Source: Pleurodeles waltl (lineage: Eukaryota; Chordata; Amphibia; Caudata; Salamandridae). Taken from it: a DNA stretch of 64,000 nt. The stretch is from positions 642,693,465-642,757,464 of the forward strand of contig NC_090439.1 in NCBI RefSeq assembly GCF_031143425.1, written 5' to 3'. A model generated the notes under the pieces. The model saw only the letters and a program-made list of their open reading frames with translations. It made no database searches and was not told the origin of the DNA. Positions 53,676-64,000 of this stretch are shown piece after piece (the stretch's first letter is position 1; each line of letters starts with the position of its first letter). Both the position numbers and the translations under genes were made by a program.

Positions 53676-55310
53676 TGATAGAGCGGTCCGTACTAATAAT
53701 TTTACCTGTTTCGGACGCTCTTTAGGTCGATGAATCTTTTGGCTTAGTGGGAACTCTCTGTACTCTTAATCGATCAATTTCATCAAATCAAAAATCAATA
53801 ACGAACATAAGCAATACCTTGATCAACATAACACTTAACAATTAATCCAGAATACATTTCGGCGAACCCTGACCTTTCAGTCAGGAATAACCACACCAGT
53901 TTATTCAAAGTTAGTGAATTTATTTCCCTATATTAACAAAGCTAGCACAATATAAATGTGTCTCAACACCAAATGATAAACATATATGAACATTAATAGC
54001 TGTCCATAACGGCGGAACAAGTGCAATCTATGTAGCATTTGAATCACAAGGCATTCGATAATAGCAATGCAAATCACTAAAACTATAATCTGTAATGAAC
54101 TAATTGCATACATTTAGTCAGCATAACAAGATCTCAAATTGCATCGTGCGACATATGGAATCCTCGTCTAACCTCAAATTAGCATCAGCATGTGGGACTT
54201 CATGCAAAAACAATTTAGCAACATTAATTTAGAAAAACTCCTAACTAGAGCTCTTATCAAAATCAGCAGTTGGTTACCTAAAAGAAACACAATGCAATTG
54301 TACAATTTCCTTTCATATTTACCAATTACGATCAGCATACAAGGAAGTCTTCGTCTCACAGGTACCGTTTCTCGATCAGCATGGGTACCGTTTCGATCAG
54401 CATAGGACGGGGGCAAAGGGGCAGGGGTGGACGGGGCAATTGCCTCACGGCGGCAAGGTAAACTACTACTTCATGCAAAGGGACAAATCAAAGTTAAAGT
54501 CTCTAGGGCCAGAATCATTAAAGTCTCTTTGTCTCGATTAGAGAAAGCATCAAAGTCTCTCAAAATGGCGTCGCAGCAAAGTGGGCCATAATAGCTACGA
54601 AGTCTACAAAATGGCGGGATGTCCAATAATGGAGAGCGCAATGGCAATCATAGCGTGTAATGGCTGTAATGGCTACCTTCTTCTCGTGCACCTGGTTTTT
54701 ATAGACAACAGTTCAAATCCAGTAGGGTCTTCCATTGGAGGGTTCATAGGTTAGCTTCAAATTGTCCAATCAGAAACGACAGTTCTCAAGCTTTTACTTA
54801 AGCATACATTATCCTTGGAGATGGGTACGCAAGTTGCAACATTGTCTACCAATTAGCTCACTTTCAGAGCCTCCATTGTCCGCACCTGCAAATCGACCTT
54901 GGAATAAAGAGAAAATATGCCAGGCTGGCACGAAACCTTAAGATAAGCATGTGAACAGTCTCAGTGGAAAAGTACAGCTTCAAGCAAAAATACACGTTTA
55001 ATAGCACATTGGAAAAATACGAGCATCTAAACCGTGAGACCAGGCCACTAGGCCGAAGCCTGCACTAAAGTCATGCTAAGCTAGAACATTTCAAACAAGC
55101 AAATCGTAGCACACGTTTATGATTATGTCGGAATAGTGCAATTCTAATACACCACGTTATATAAAGCACGTGTATAAATGTTGGCAAACTACTCAGAGGG
55201 CACATTTTGTCCCCGTACAATCTTTATTAGTTCGGTTAAAGTCACACATGATTATTTCTCACTACGTTTACGCGTTAATAAATGTAAAACCTTCATTTTC
55301 TGCTTCATCA
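53676..55310 (-). repeat. ERV-C 5' LTR, 1,635 bp
   Basis: Pairs with 41,426-43,060; see the provirus entry for divergence. On - it runs from TGATGAAGC (U3) to TCTATCA (U5). A TATA box is at 54,696-54,703. A TTTCTTTTAGGTAACCAACT block at about 54,269-54,288 is shared with the other family LTRs. A tandem GGTACCGTTTCGATCAGCAT-like repeat lies near 54,360-54,403. Confidence 0.95.
54696..54703 (-). promoter_or_regulatory. TATA box of ERV-C 5' LTR
   Basis: TATAAAAA on -, in CTATAAAAACCAGGTGC, about 610 bp from the U3 start. An equivalent box is present in the solo LTR. Transcription would begin about 25-30 bp further, near 54,670. Confidence 0.65.
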
Positions 55311-55314
55311 GTGT
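55311..55314. other. ERV-C target-site duplication, right copy
   Basis: GTGT directly after the LTR end CATCA; identical to 41,422-41,425. Confidence 0.85.
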
Positions 55315-55657
55315 CAGGGTGGGCTAGGGGGAGAGGTGTTTGGTATCATTGGCCCTCACGTTGGAGAGAGGGTCCAGAGGACGCAGGGGCCCTCGTGGCT
55401 CACTGTCCTGCAGAGGTGGCTGTGTAAAACTGCAGGTGAAATGGAAGGGGGCCTGCCTGGACCTCCCACTCATGACACAGCAGTCAGGCAGCTGCAGAGA
55501 CATGGCATGGACATGGTCGACCAAAGAGCTGGGGGAGGCTTCCTCATAGTGGCAGCACAGCCAGCGTTTCCTGAGGAGAGGAAACAGGAGCACCATAAGA
55601 ATGAGAGATTGGTGAAATAGGCCACTTTGCCCTATCCATATCCAATGAAGAATCTGC
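55315..55657 (-). pseudogene. Gypsy leader and gag start
   Basis: Lies between ERV-C and the gypsy 5' LTR. Open frames exist on both strands (for example 55,324-55,692 on -), but no motif is recognisable. Its assignment rests on position, between the LTR at 55,658 and the ERV-C insertion point, continuing at 41,421. Confidence 0.4.
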
Positions 55658-55858
55658 TGTTGGTGGCTCAGACAAACAGGTACCACATGCAATACTGATT
55701 CTTCTCCAAAACCCCTCCTTTGCCGTTGGGCTCTTAATTAACTTTTTCTATGCATGGCACTAGGCGAGGCCATGTCCCAGACGTTCGCTGGTGGGGTTTC
55801 ATAAATTCCCTCTTGCAAACAACAGGACTGGGATTTTCTCAAAATGTATGACATTACA
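55658..55858 (-). repeat. Gypsy 5' LTR, about 201 bp
   Basis: Matches 36,511-36,705: TGTTGGTGGCTCAGACAAAC at the left, ACTGATTCTTCTCC, then AACAGGACTGGG and the end ATTACA. Substitutions and small indels show an old element. No convincing primer site was found directly to its left. Confidence 0.65.
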
Positions 55859-57170
55859 GGAGCTGAGTTCGAAGCTACAGTTCGTTACTGGCTGGATTAA
55901 CAACTCTATTTAATTCCAAAAAGCTCCGTGTGAACTGTTACCAATGTTTGTTTCTTGGGATCATGTGATCACTCCATTGTTTGCCTTTCAGGAAAGGGTG
56001 GATTTCAAAGTCCTCACCCTAACCCTTAAAGCAATGGCCTAGACTATCTGAGAAAAACATCACTTTACATCATCCTTGATTTTTACAGTAATGCGAAGAC
56101 AATTGCGAACTCCATCAAAGATTATTAAAAGCAGGGCAAAAGAAAACGTCGGCCCCTTCAATTCAGGGTTAGTAAATTATGGAACAATTTCCAGAGATTA
56201 GCGGCTCAATGACCAGTCCTTATCCTTTCAAAAGGATCAAAAGAATTATTAGAACGATCTGTTCGTTAAACTGGGGGAGTTTACTTTCTCCCTCCTTCAA
56301 GCGCCAGCTCGCACGTTTGAGCGCTCTACAGAAGCTGCTCAATCGATGTCAACTTTTTACACTTCGATGAAATAATGCCATTGTAGTGCTAGCCACATCC
56401 TGCTTTTGCGACATACCTCAACATTATGGCAAATACAATCAAACAACTCCGAACGAGCAGCATTAATTGCACATTTAGCAGGTAGTACACTTTAAAGAAT
56501 TCATAGTGTCCCCAAGCTTCTATTTGTGCCTTGATTTTTTCTGTTTTCTTATTAACAATGGCACTCGCTTTACAGCTTGATGGTTTCTTTTAACAATTTA
56601 CCTACAAATTATATATCCGTATTCTCATGCAGTTTTTTGTTTATCATTGGCAAGAAAATCCGTGCACTGACATTTGGGATGTCTAAATACACACATAATA
56701 TCTTCAATGTGCTTATGGCGACTCAACGAAAAGCTATAATCTGTGTCCGTTCAGATTGTAGATCACTGAGGCATCCCTTAAACAAGCTGTTTAAACACAT
56801 AAACCCCTAGCAACATAAATCAAAGATTAATCTCGAGGAAGTCCTCCCTCCTCTCCTTTTCAGGAGATATCAAATGATCGCTGCACAACTAGTTTTGCAA
56901 CATTCATCATTTTTGTTCTATGGAAGGTGATGTCCGTATGTGTTAAAACCAGAACATTAATCTTGCTCACAGATGGGAGAGTGTTGTTGCAGACACAGCT
57001 TGTGTTAGGAAATTTAATGGGATATGCTCTATGCACGTCCCCTGACTCCAAACATGAGCGAAATCGTCCTCTATTTATTGTCAGTGGCATTTGATGCTTC
57101 ATGCGCTTGTTACATTTTAACACATTAGTCCCTGCTTTAATTGTTCTTTGTAAATGTAAGAAATTGGATT
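55859..57170. other. No gene recognised
   Basis: Unassigned sequence right of the gypsy element. Open frames at 56,179-56,370, 56,577-56,810 (+) and 56,860-57,123 (-) have no recognisable motif. No repeat structure was found. Confidence 0.45.
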
Positions 57171-58400
57171 ATTGGTTGTAGGGGGTGAAAGCCCCACTGA
57201 GGCAACAACCACTGTCCTTGTAAGGGTGAACCACAAATAACACTAAATTAACCTGTGCTTAACTCTGGTAACTTAGTGCAAGATCATTTAGGCTTAATTT
57301 AGAGGCACTGCGTGAAGTAGTTATGCAGCAGTCAAACAGTGATAACCTTAAAACACAACACAAGAGAACATTTTCATAAATAAAATGACATTAAAATGAA
57401 TTATATCCACTTAGTAGAACCAGAGTTAGGATTTTTAAAATGTTTTTAGTGAAATGTATTGCAGAAAAGATCAATGCACCAACAGTGGGTATCTGGGCAA
57501 CACCAGGGCAAAGTCAAAAGTTAAGGCCAATCGTGATGGAGCAAGGGTAGGATGCAAGAGGTAGACCTGGCACGGCCTCTGCTGACTTTCGGACTTGGAA
57601 CATTTTCTTTAAAAAAATTAAGGAGAAGGTAGAGTTCTGCAGGGTAAGACAGCAAGCTGTGTCCTATGAGCCATTGTGGTCTCCAGGAAGCTGCTGTACT
57701 GAGTCTCTGTGAAGCTGTCGAAGATGGCGTGAACAAGTTCTGAGACAGAAAAGCTGGATTATCAGACCAAATTGGTTGTCATCATTGCTGATAGGGAGCC
57801 GGTTGTCATCGAGCCCACTGGAGAGTTTTACGTTTGGATTAAAATAACGTGCTAATCGAAAATCTTAAGCAAGACGAGGCTGCAGGCTGTAGCCGAAAAG
57901 GGCTCCAAGAAGATGGATACGGATGGACGGACAGAAAAGTTGAAAGGGATTTACTGCTATGCAGAAGACCATAACAGGAGCCACCGCATAGTCAGGCTGG
58001 CCGCCGATGCATCTTGGCAGGATTGGCTGGAAGGTAGGTCCTTGTGTTCTTTTGGTTCTCCAGGATGTTTCAGGTGAAAAAAAAGTGAAGTTCCAAGTTT
58101 TAGGGATAGGCAGGAGTAGTACCAGCAACACCACTTCCAAGGGTCCAGGACCTAGGGGGCATCACGTGGAGGGGTTGGGACTCACTTCAGCAGAGGCTAA
58201 GTGGGGGTGTTCAAGGCCTCAGGGTCTTGTTATATCCCTGTAGCTCACACTGGAGTCTGGACAACAAGCCTTTGGAGTCACTTCTGGTAGCCCTGAGTTC
58301 CATGGAGATGGCTCAGTTCTCCTTCAAGCAGCAAGGTAGTATTTCTAGCAGCAGGGTAATCCTCTGGTATTAGAAGACATCCATGAGTGTCCCAATCTGT
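57171..58400. repeat. Dispersed LTR-like repeat
   Basis: Starts near ATTGGTTGTAGGGGGTGAAA and includes AAGTAGTTATGCAGCAGTCA. It resembles the opening of a dispersed newt repeat whose layout parallels that at 61.2 kb (short leader, GGTGAACCACA-type block, then a long variable part). It contains no coding domain. Right boundary approximate; identification from memory. Confidence 0.35.
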
Positions 58401-59689
58401 AAACATTTACACATGCCTTGACCTTGGTACGTTTACCAAAATTTTGATGATAGAAAGTAACTTCCAAGGTTTGTTGAATACCAACTGATCCGTGTCTCTG
58501 CATGTTCACAAAGATTTGCTGAATGGTGTACTAATCAAAGCCTACATACATGTTTCTGGGAGCAAATTTCCGCACATAGTTTTCCCATACTCTCCATTTG
58601 AGCAAATTCCATTTATGAGTGCAAATCCCACCGTTACTGTGAAATATGGTACAGGATGTGCCCAAAAATTACATTTGAGTTTAACTATGGTGAATGTGGG
58701 TGATTAAACATTTGAGTCCAGAGTGTTTTCGATTAAAAATGTGGATCTCTTCTGTGTATGCAAAATCTCATTGTGATGTTGCATGAGGTTACATTTTCAT
58801 TTTGTCTAATTTCAAGGTTCAAGATACTGTTTATCAGAAGTTTTAATGAAAATTGTAATAGAATGCATGCTTATTGTTTCATGATAATCGCATTTCCTGG
58901 AAAATGTTTAATCCAAGAGGATTTCAGGAGTCCAAGTGAGGTCAGTGACAGGGAAAACATTTATTTATTCATGAAAATAATCAGAATTGTTATAGAGCAC
59001 TGCATATTTAGGAAAGTTGTTAGGGTATGTTGTATTTCTGATGGTATGTAGCACAAAGCGACCACTAAAGTGTCCTCTGTGTGATAATAGTTCAACCATG
59101 TTACTAAGAACAGCCATGTCTTTATGTAATAATTATTTTAGAATAGTATTGTCAAGATTAAGATCATGGTGATATGAATTGGGAAATTAAAAAGGATTTT
59201 CAGAGGCCCTTTCAATGCACCATAGTCAAGATACAATTCACATAAATTACCAAAACTATCAACATTGCTGTCCTTTAAGGTGAAGAGCTTACATTTACTG
59301 TGAGAATGGACTTAGACAAAAGTATTTACTTGTTTTTGTACTTGAGGTGTATTTTACTTTTTAATATGCCTTAAAGCTACTTCAGAATGCATGGTTACAC
59401 CCAGACCTATTGAATGCTTTATTGATTTATGCAATAGGCATTGAATAAATGCATGATGGCTGTAATGCAAAATAAACCCATTTATTAAAGCATTAAAGAA
59501 GAAATATAATGTAACTGTATGTTCACAATAGAAAATACAGAGCAACTTCTAAAAACTAGTAAAAAAATTGAAATTTCAAAAATTTACTATGGTGTACTTA
59601 GAATACAAAGTGAACTCGAATATAAGATTTAGCACTAATATCTTAAAACCAATTGCCTGATTTTGAGTAAGGAGGAACGAATACTCCAG
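58401..59689. other. No gene recognised
   Basis: AT-rich sequence with short open frames only (58,492-58,707, 58,758-59,051 on +; 59,354-59,545 on -). I see no motif, repeat or RNA gene. Confidence 0.45.
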
Positions 59690-60330
59690 TGCAAAGGTGG
59701 TGGAGCCTCCTATCTGCTGTACTGAAGGTCCACCTGCCTCCTCATTTAAAGTCATGTGGACCTTCAGTATGTCAGCAGCAGAGACCTTGCCATTTCTGCC
59801 GCTAACATACTCAGCGGCGGCCTCCGCAAATCTCAAGAGGAGGGGAGAGTGGAGGTGGTAGAAGATGGAGACCGAGGGGGGAAAATAAAAAATAAAATAA
59901 ACTTACCTTACCGCTGTCTTCGTCTCCTGCCACCTCGTGCTCCTCTTCCCTCCTGGCGCTGCTCTCATGCAAAACATAGCATGAAAGCAGTGTCAGGATT
60001 GGTCTGACAGTGCCCTGGGGTCTGTGCAGTTTCTCCAGCTCTGTTGTTAAACACAGCTGGGCTGGAGAAACCTAAGTGCGCATGTGTGTTTGGTCGGCCT
60101 GAGACGGTCAGCCAAACACACATGCGCACTTAGGTGCACACTCTCTCCTCCCCCTCCCACCTCCTGTTGCCCTGCCTCATCCCTCCCTGTACTGCTGGCT
60201 GATTAAAAATACAACAATAGTGTAATGTTTTATTTTTCATCTTCTGGCTCTTGGCCGGGGGAGTGGCGAGAGGGGGGGTGACGCTCCTTCGCCATACCGA
60301 AGGAGTGTGCCACTGAATATACTCCTCCGA
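59690..60330. repeat. Repeat with long hairpins
   Basis: Two inverted repeats stand out. One has arms ACTGAAGGTCCAC and GTGGACCTTCAGT (about 59,721-59,769). The other has arms CCTAAGTGCGCATGTGTGTT and AACACACATGCGCACTTAGG (about 60,071-60,133). An A-rich run (59,881-59,902) lies between. It is probably a composite of non-autonomous DNA elements. The family is not identified. Confidence 0.45.
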
Positions 60331-60501
60331 CAGCCTGACAGACTAAAGGCCATCAAGTATGTCCACTCACCCTATTTAGAACATCCAAACAAATATCAGT
60401 TGAATACCATCATCCAAAACGTGGCGTTCATTCAAAGTAAAAACATTTCAGTGACCCTTGCACGATGGGAAAAAAACTCCCATGGTGAAGGTGGTCACTG
60501 C

Positions 60502-60557
60502 TTTTTTATTTTCAAAAAGCAAATCCCCTTTGGGATTTTCTTTTTGAAAATAAAAAA
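60502..60557. repeat. Perfect-looking A/T hairpin
   Basis: TTTTTTATTTTCAAAAAG... and its inverted copy ...CTTTTTGAAAATAAAAAA form a stem of about 25 bp with a loop of roughly 5 bp. It may be a palindromic MITE core. The surroundings from 60,331 to 61,217 hold nothing else I recognise. Confidence 0.5.
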
Positions 60558-61217
60558 GAAAATTGAGGGTCCGTATGACTCCATCTTGTTAACAGGGCAG
60601 CAGGCATCTCTAAAATTGGAACAGTGTACTCCGTCAGGGCGAGCCAGCCATTATCGGTACCTCAACTAGCTCTCACCCAAATGTGCCTCTGATAGGGTTC
60701 GCACATTGTTACAAGTACATCTCCGTGGTAATGTCTGTTCTCGTCTCAGTTGTGCTCATAAAAACGGCCGGCCTGAAGAACTGTGGACAGATGGCGCTGC
60801 GATTGAGTCTTCTGATGCGCCGTGATTTCTCGTGACCGCTAAGTGCTCCGATCGGTGTTGTTTTGTGCTGCTTGAATTTCCCTCAGATCTGCTGTCTCCA
60901 TTGATGTCTTCAGGGCTGCATTAGGAGGATCATTGCGTTAGTCCATCTCCCCTTTGTCTTTTTGGTTCTTGTATAATCTGGTACATGGTTAAAATACTGG
61001 TGCACATCAAGTGCCATGTGACATGTTTTTGTAAAATCAGTTTACTGACACTAGCAATCTAGTATACATGAAAGTGATGGATGGAATGCTTGAAAAAATC
61101 TCAACCACTGGTAATTACTAGGGTACACATGCCGGTCCATCAGCATGCCACTTCAATTTGAACCCAGCCTAATGCAAATCATTAGTGAACCTGCTTCAAT
61201 AGTAACAATCCTTCCTG

Positions 61218-63010
61218 TTAGAAATAGGGTCTTTGGTTGACAGTCAGGTTTACCCCTGTTCAAGCAAGGACCCTCACTCTAGTCAGGGTAAAACAGAATC
61301 ACCCTCAGCTAACCCCTGCTTACCCCCTTGGTAGCTTGGAAGAGCAGTAGGCTTAACTTCAGAGTGCTAGGTGTAAAGTATTTGTACCAACACACACAGT
61401 AACTTAATGATAACACTACAAAATGACACAACACAGGTTTAGAAAAATAGGAAATATTTATCTAAACAAAACAAGACCAAAACGAAAAAAATTCACAATA
61501 CACAAGTCAAGTCATTAATTAAAAAGCAAAAAGAGTCTTTATGTAGTTTAAAACACACACTAACACTGTTAGCGTGAAAATGTACCTTGGGTACATCAAA
61601 AATAACCCAGCACGGGCGAGTGTGCATCAAAAAGGGCTTGCGATGCGTCGATTCCACTCACGAGCGGGACCTTGCGTCATTTCTCCTTTCTTCGGGCTGG
61701 GGCGCATCGTTTCTTCTCTCTGCAGGAGAACGATGCATTGATCCGGTCAGCACTCTCGGGTCCAGGCAGGCCTTGTGTTGTTTTTACACGCCCAGCGGTG
61801 CTTGCGTCTGAAATCCAGCCACACGATGATCCAAAAACCACACACCGCAGGTTGCGATCTCCCAGCCTCCGTCAGCAATGCTGCACGTCGTTTCTCCAGC
61901 TCCATGCGTCGATTCTTCGGTCGCATTTCTGCCGAGTGTTGTTTTTCAGCCACCGAGCCGGCGGCGCGTCATTTCTTCAACCGCAGATCGGAGTCGCATC
62001 GATCTTTTCCCCACACGGCGCTCTGTGCGTAGATTTCCTCCTCCTAGGCTGCCAGCTTCTCCTTTCAGGGTCCCAGGACCAGGATGGGCACCCTAGGGCA
62101 GACCAGGAGTCTCTCCAGAAACTCCAGGTGCTGGCAGAGAGAAGTCTTTGCTTTCCCTGAGACTTCAAATAGGAGGCAAGCTATAAATCAAGCCCTTGGA
62201 GAGTCCTTCTCAAGATGGAAGGCACACAAAGTCAAGTCTTTGCCCTCTTACTCTGGCAGAATCAGCAACTGCAAGATAGCTCCACAAAGCACAGTCACAG
62301 GCAGAGCAGCTCTTCTTCCTCAGCTCTTCTCCAGGCAGAGGCCTACTTCAAGTAAAGTCTATTTTGAATGTTGAATCCTGCCTTGCCCAGGCCAGGCCCC
62401 AGACACTCACCAGGGGGTTGGAGACTGCATTGTGTGAGGGCAGGCACAGCCCTTTCAGGTGTGAGTGACCACTCCTCCCCTCCCTCCTAGCACAGATGGC
62501 TCATCAGGATATGCAGGCTACAATTAGCTCCCTTTTTGTCACTGTCTAGTGTGAGGTGCAACCAGCCCAACTGTCAAATTGACCCAGACAGGGAACCCAC
62601 AAATAGGCAGAGTCACAGAAATGGTATAAGCAAGAAAATGCTCACTTTCTAAAAGTGGCATTTTCAAACACACAATCACAAAACCATTACTTAAAGATGT
62701 ATTTTTAAATTGTGAGCTCAGAGACCCCAAACTCCACATGTCCATCCACTCCCAAAGGGAATCTACACTTTAATCAGATTTAAAGGTAGCCCCCATGTTA
62801 ACCTATGAAAGGGACAGGCCTTGCAACAGTGAAAAACAAATTTAGCAATATTTCACTGTTAGGGCACATAAAACACATTACTATATGTCCTACCTTAACC
62901 ATCCACCACACCCTGCTCTTGGGGCTTCCTAGGGTGTACCTTAGGGGTGTCTAACATGTAAGAAAAGGGAAGGTTTAGGCCTGGCAATTGGGTACACGCA
63001 ACAATTCTAG
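61218..63010. repeat. Large dispersed repeat, probably a solo LTR
   Basis: Begins TGTTAGAAATAGGGTC, continues with GACAGTCAGGTTTACCCC, CACACACAGTAACTTAATGA and many GCGTCGAT-type motifs (about 61,640-62,030), and fades near 63,000. I recall this as one of the most abundant newt repeats. The start (TG) and length suit a long LTR, but the right end is not defined, so it may be truncated. Frames such as 61,672-62,160 arise from the repeat. Confidence 0.5.
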
Positions 63011-63049
63011 GCATTTGCCAGGCATTCCACAGAGTATGAGTTGGGAGGT

Positions 63050-63660
63050 CAGGATGTTATGGTCCCCAGTTATGAATGCCACCGAAAGACCGAGCAATAG
63101 GAGGGCACTGGAACTGTCAGAATCAGCTGCCATGTGAAGGTCATCTATGGCAGAATTAATGGCTAATCCTGTGCTGCTTCTGGGGCAGAACCCTTCCTGT
63201 GAACCAATTGTTGAGTGACTGTAACTTTTTAAAGTAGTTTGGGGCCAACTGGTAGAAGAGTGATAAGTATCTAATTAGATAGGATGTTAAGATTCAGATT
63301 AGACTTTTAATGAGCATCTATACTATGCCCTGCTGTTCCAGTGACACAATGCTAGATGTTAAAGAAAGCTGGATGATTTCATGCATGCTTTCCATTAGGC
63401 CTGGTGGGCTTTCCTGTTCTAATGGGGATCCCGGCTTGAATTTAATTATAATTTCTTTTACATCTTCTCTGTAAATGTTTTGCAAGGTGGACAAGTGATG
63501 GTTGGAAGGAGTGTTGCAATCTGTGGGATAGCTGTGTTCTGAAGAATTGTACAATATACTAGCTTGAATCTGAGTTATTTTATCAGAAAAATATTTAGCT
63601 AATCCGTTGCAGAAATTTTAAACGGAAGGATCAGTGAAGTTAGAGTAGCGATATTGGAAA
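63050..63660 (-). pseudogene. CR1/L2-like LINE reverse transcriptase fragment
   Basis: On -, 63,318-63,554 reads IYREDVKEIIIKFKPGSPLE ... LMESMHEIIQLSLTSSIV, matching the region just before the RT fingers in CR1/L2-type LINEs. Downstream in another frame (about 63,075-63,215) is QEGFCPRSSTGLAINSAIDD ... LLLLGLSVAF, matching the GFR-HSTETAL and LDLSAAF blocks with the catalytic Asp changed to Gly. About 150 codons between them are deleted. It is a short dead fragment, in the same broad group as the LINE in ERV-B. Confidence 0.65.
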
Positions 63661-64000
63661 GCTCATTAACCACATTGAAAATTTCATTTTTCAAACTATT
63701 TCATTTGCATTTTTTAAACAAATAACATTTCTTCTGTCTGTTGCCAGCTGATAAAAGACGATTGGATTAAACAAACATATGAATATATTTTATAGTTCAT
63801 AAAAAAAAGTAGCACGAAAAAAACATCACAAAGTGCCAAACTGTTCATAAGTTAAAATCTAAAATTTGTTTAAAGGGCTACACCGATAGTCAGTTAAGTC
63901 TAACTAATTATTTGCACGGTTTTTGTTTGGCTCCTCGGTGTTAGTTCATTTGCGTTTGGCTCTTTGGTGTTAGTTAAGCGAACAACATTTATGAGTTCTG
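63661..64000. other. No gene; short tandem repeat near the end
   Basis: Nothing recognised except a 29 bp unit present twice at about 63,924-63,981 (GTTTGGCTCCTCGGTGTTAG and GTTTGGCTCTTTGGTGTTAG). Confidence 0.45.

Larger units (their letters stand above)
41426..55310 (-). mobile_element. ERV-C: young, nearly complete provirus (13,885 bp)
   Basis: Two LTRs of exactly 1,635 bp with 13 substitutions and no indels (positions compared one by one), a 4 bp target duplication, a primer site, a polypurine tract and open frames for most of Gag, all of Pol and Env on -. Class I (gamma/epsilon-like) traits are the single zinc knuckle, PPPY late domain, GPF-type integrase C-terminus, 4 bp duplication and gamma-type Env plan. 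Visible lesions are a TAG in gag (52,294-52,296) and a one-base deletion in gag (50,907/50,908). It inserted into an older gypsy element. Genus-level placement needs a phylogeny. Confidence 0.93.
36511..55858 (-). mobile_element. Ty3/gypsy retrotransposon carrying ERV-C
   Basis: On -: 5' LTR (55,658-55,858), leader/gag start (55,315-55,657), gag and zinc finger (about 40,400-41,421), protease, RT, RNase H and integrase relics down to about 37,000, a polypurine tract (36,706-36,721) and 3' LTR (36,511-36,705). ERV-C sits inside gag as a clean insertion with a 4 bp duplication, and a MITE interrupts RT. Without these the element is about 4.9 kb. All coding parts are broken. The flanks GGAGT (36,501-36,505) and GGAGC (55,859-55,863) could be a decayed 5 bp target duplication if the 3' LTR starts at 36,506. 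Confidence 0.75.

Noticed and set aside
60670..60930. GC-richer stretch as a possible promoter or exon
   Set aside because: No TATA, CpG cluster or coding frame strong enough to support it.
61587..62160. Frames of 70-160 codons on + in the large repeat
   Set aside because: They arise from CG-rich motifs of the dispersed repeat and match no protein family I know.

Overview
The window looks like gene-poor, repeat-saturated nuclear DNA from a vertebrate with a very large genome. The mix of long LTR elements, a DIRS-type fragment, CR1/L2-like and L1-like LINE relics, hAT and Harbinger-like non-autonomous DNA elements suggests a salamander. Several dispersed repeats (about 61.2-63.0 kb, 57.2-58.4 kb, 22.2-23.4 kb) look like families I associate with newts such as Pleurodeles. 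That assignment is inference from memory and was not searched. I recognise no host protein-coding exon and no RNA gene.

Layout, left to right: an LTR-like repeat (0.7-1.5 kb); a decayed L1-type LINE on + (1.5-7.3 kb) carrying two copies of a ~220 bp repeat, the second split by a 579 bp Harbinger-like MITE; a solo retroviral LTR with a 4 bp target duplication (8,578-10,190); a decayed provirus ERV-A on + (10,413-20,650), whose 5' LTR holds a 1,271 bp hAT-like element with an 8 bp target duplication; a DIRS fragment (22.15-23.4 kb); an older provirus ERV-B on - (24,078-35,032), interrupted by a CR1/L2-like LINE and two MITEs; a Ty3/gypsy element on - (36,511-55,858), interrupted by a MITE and by a young provirus ERV-C on - (41,426-55,310); then repeats and a second CR1/L2-like fragment up to 63.7 kb.

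The centrepiece is ERV-C, 13,885 bp. It has two 1,635 bp LTRs that differ at 13 positions with no indels (99.2% identical), a GTGT target duplication, a primer-binding site matching initiator-methionine tRNA with one mismatch, a polypurine tract, and long open frames for Gag-C/protease/RT/RNase H/integrase (1,957 codons) and Env (543 codons). All pol catalytic residues are present. Only gag carries visible lesions: one nonsense codon and one single-base deletion, both located by comparison with ERV-A. The pol frame continues about 280 codons beyond integrase into an acidic, repeat-containing tail that I do not recognise.

The solo LTR, ERV-A, ERV-B and ERV-C belong to one retroviral family, judged by shared LTR blocks, tRNA-iMet-type primer sites in the three proviruses, and a shared Gag/Pol/Env plan. 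They differ in age: LTR pairs are about 99% identical in ERV-C, about 90% by eye in ERV-A, and lower in ERV-B. The window therefore records repeated colonisation by one lineage, with nesting that orders the events.
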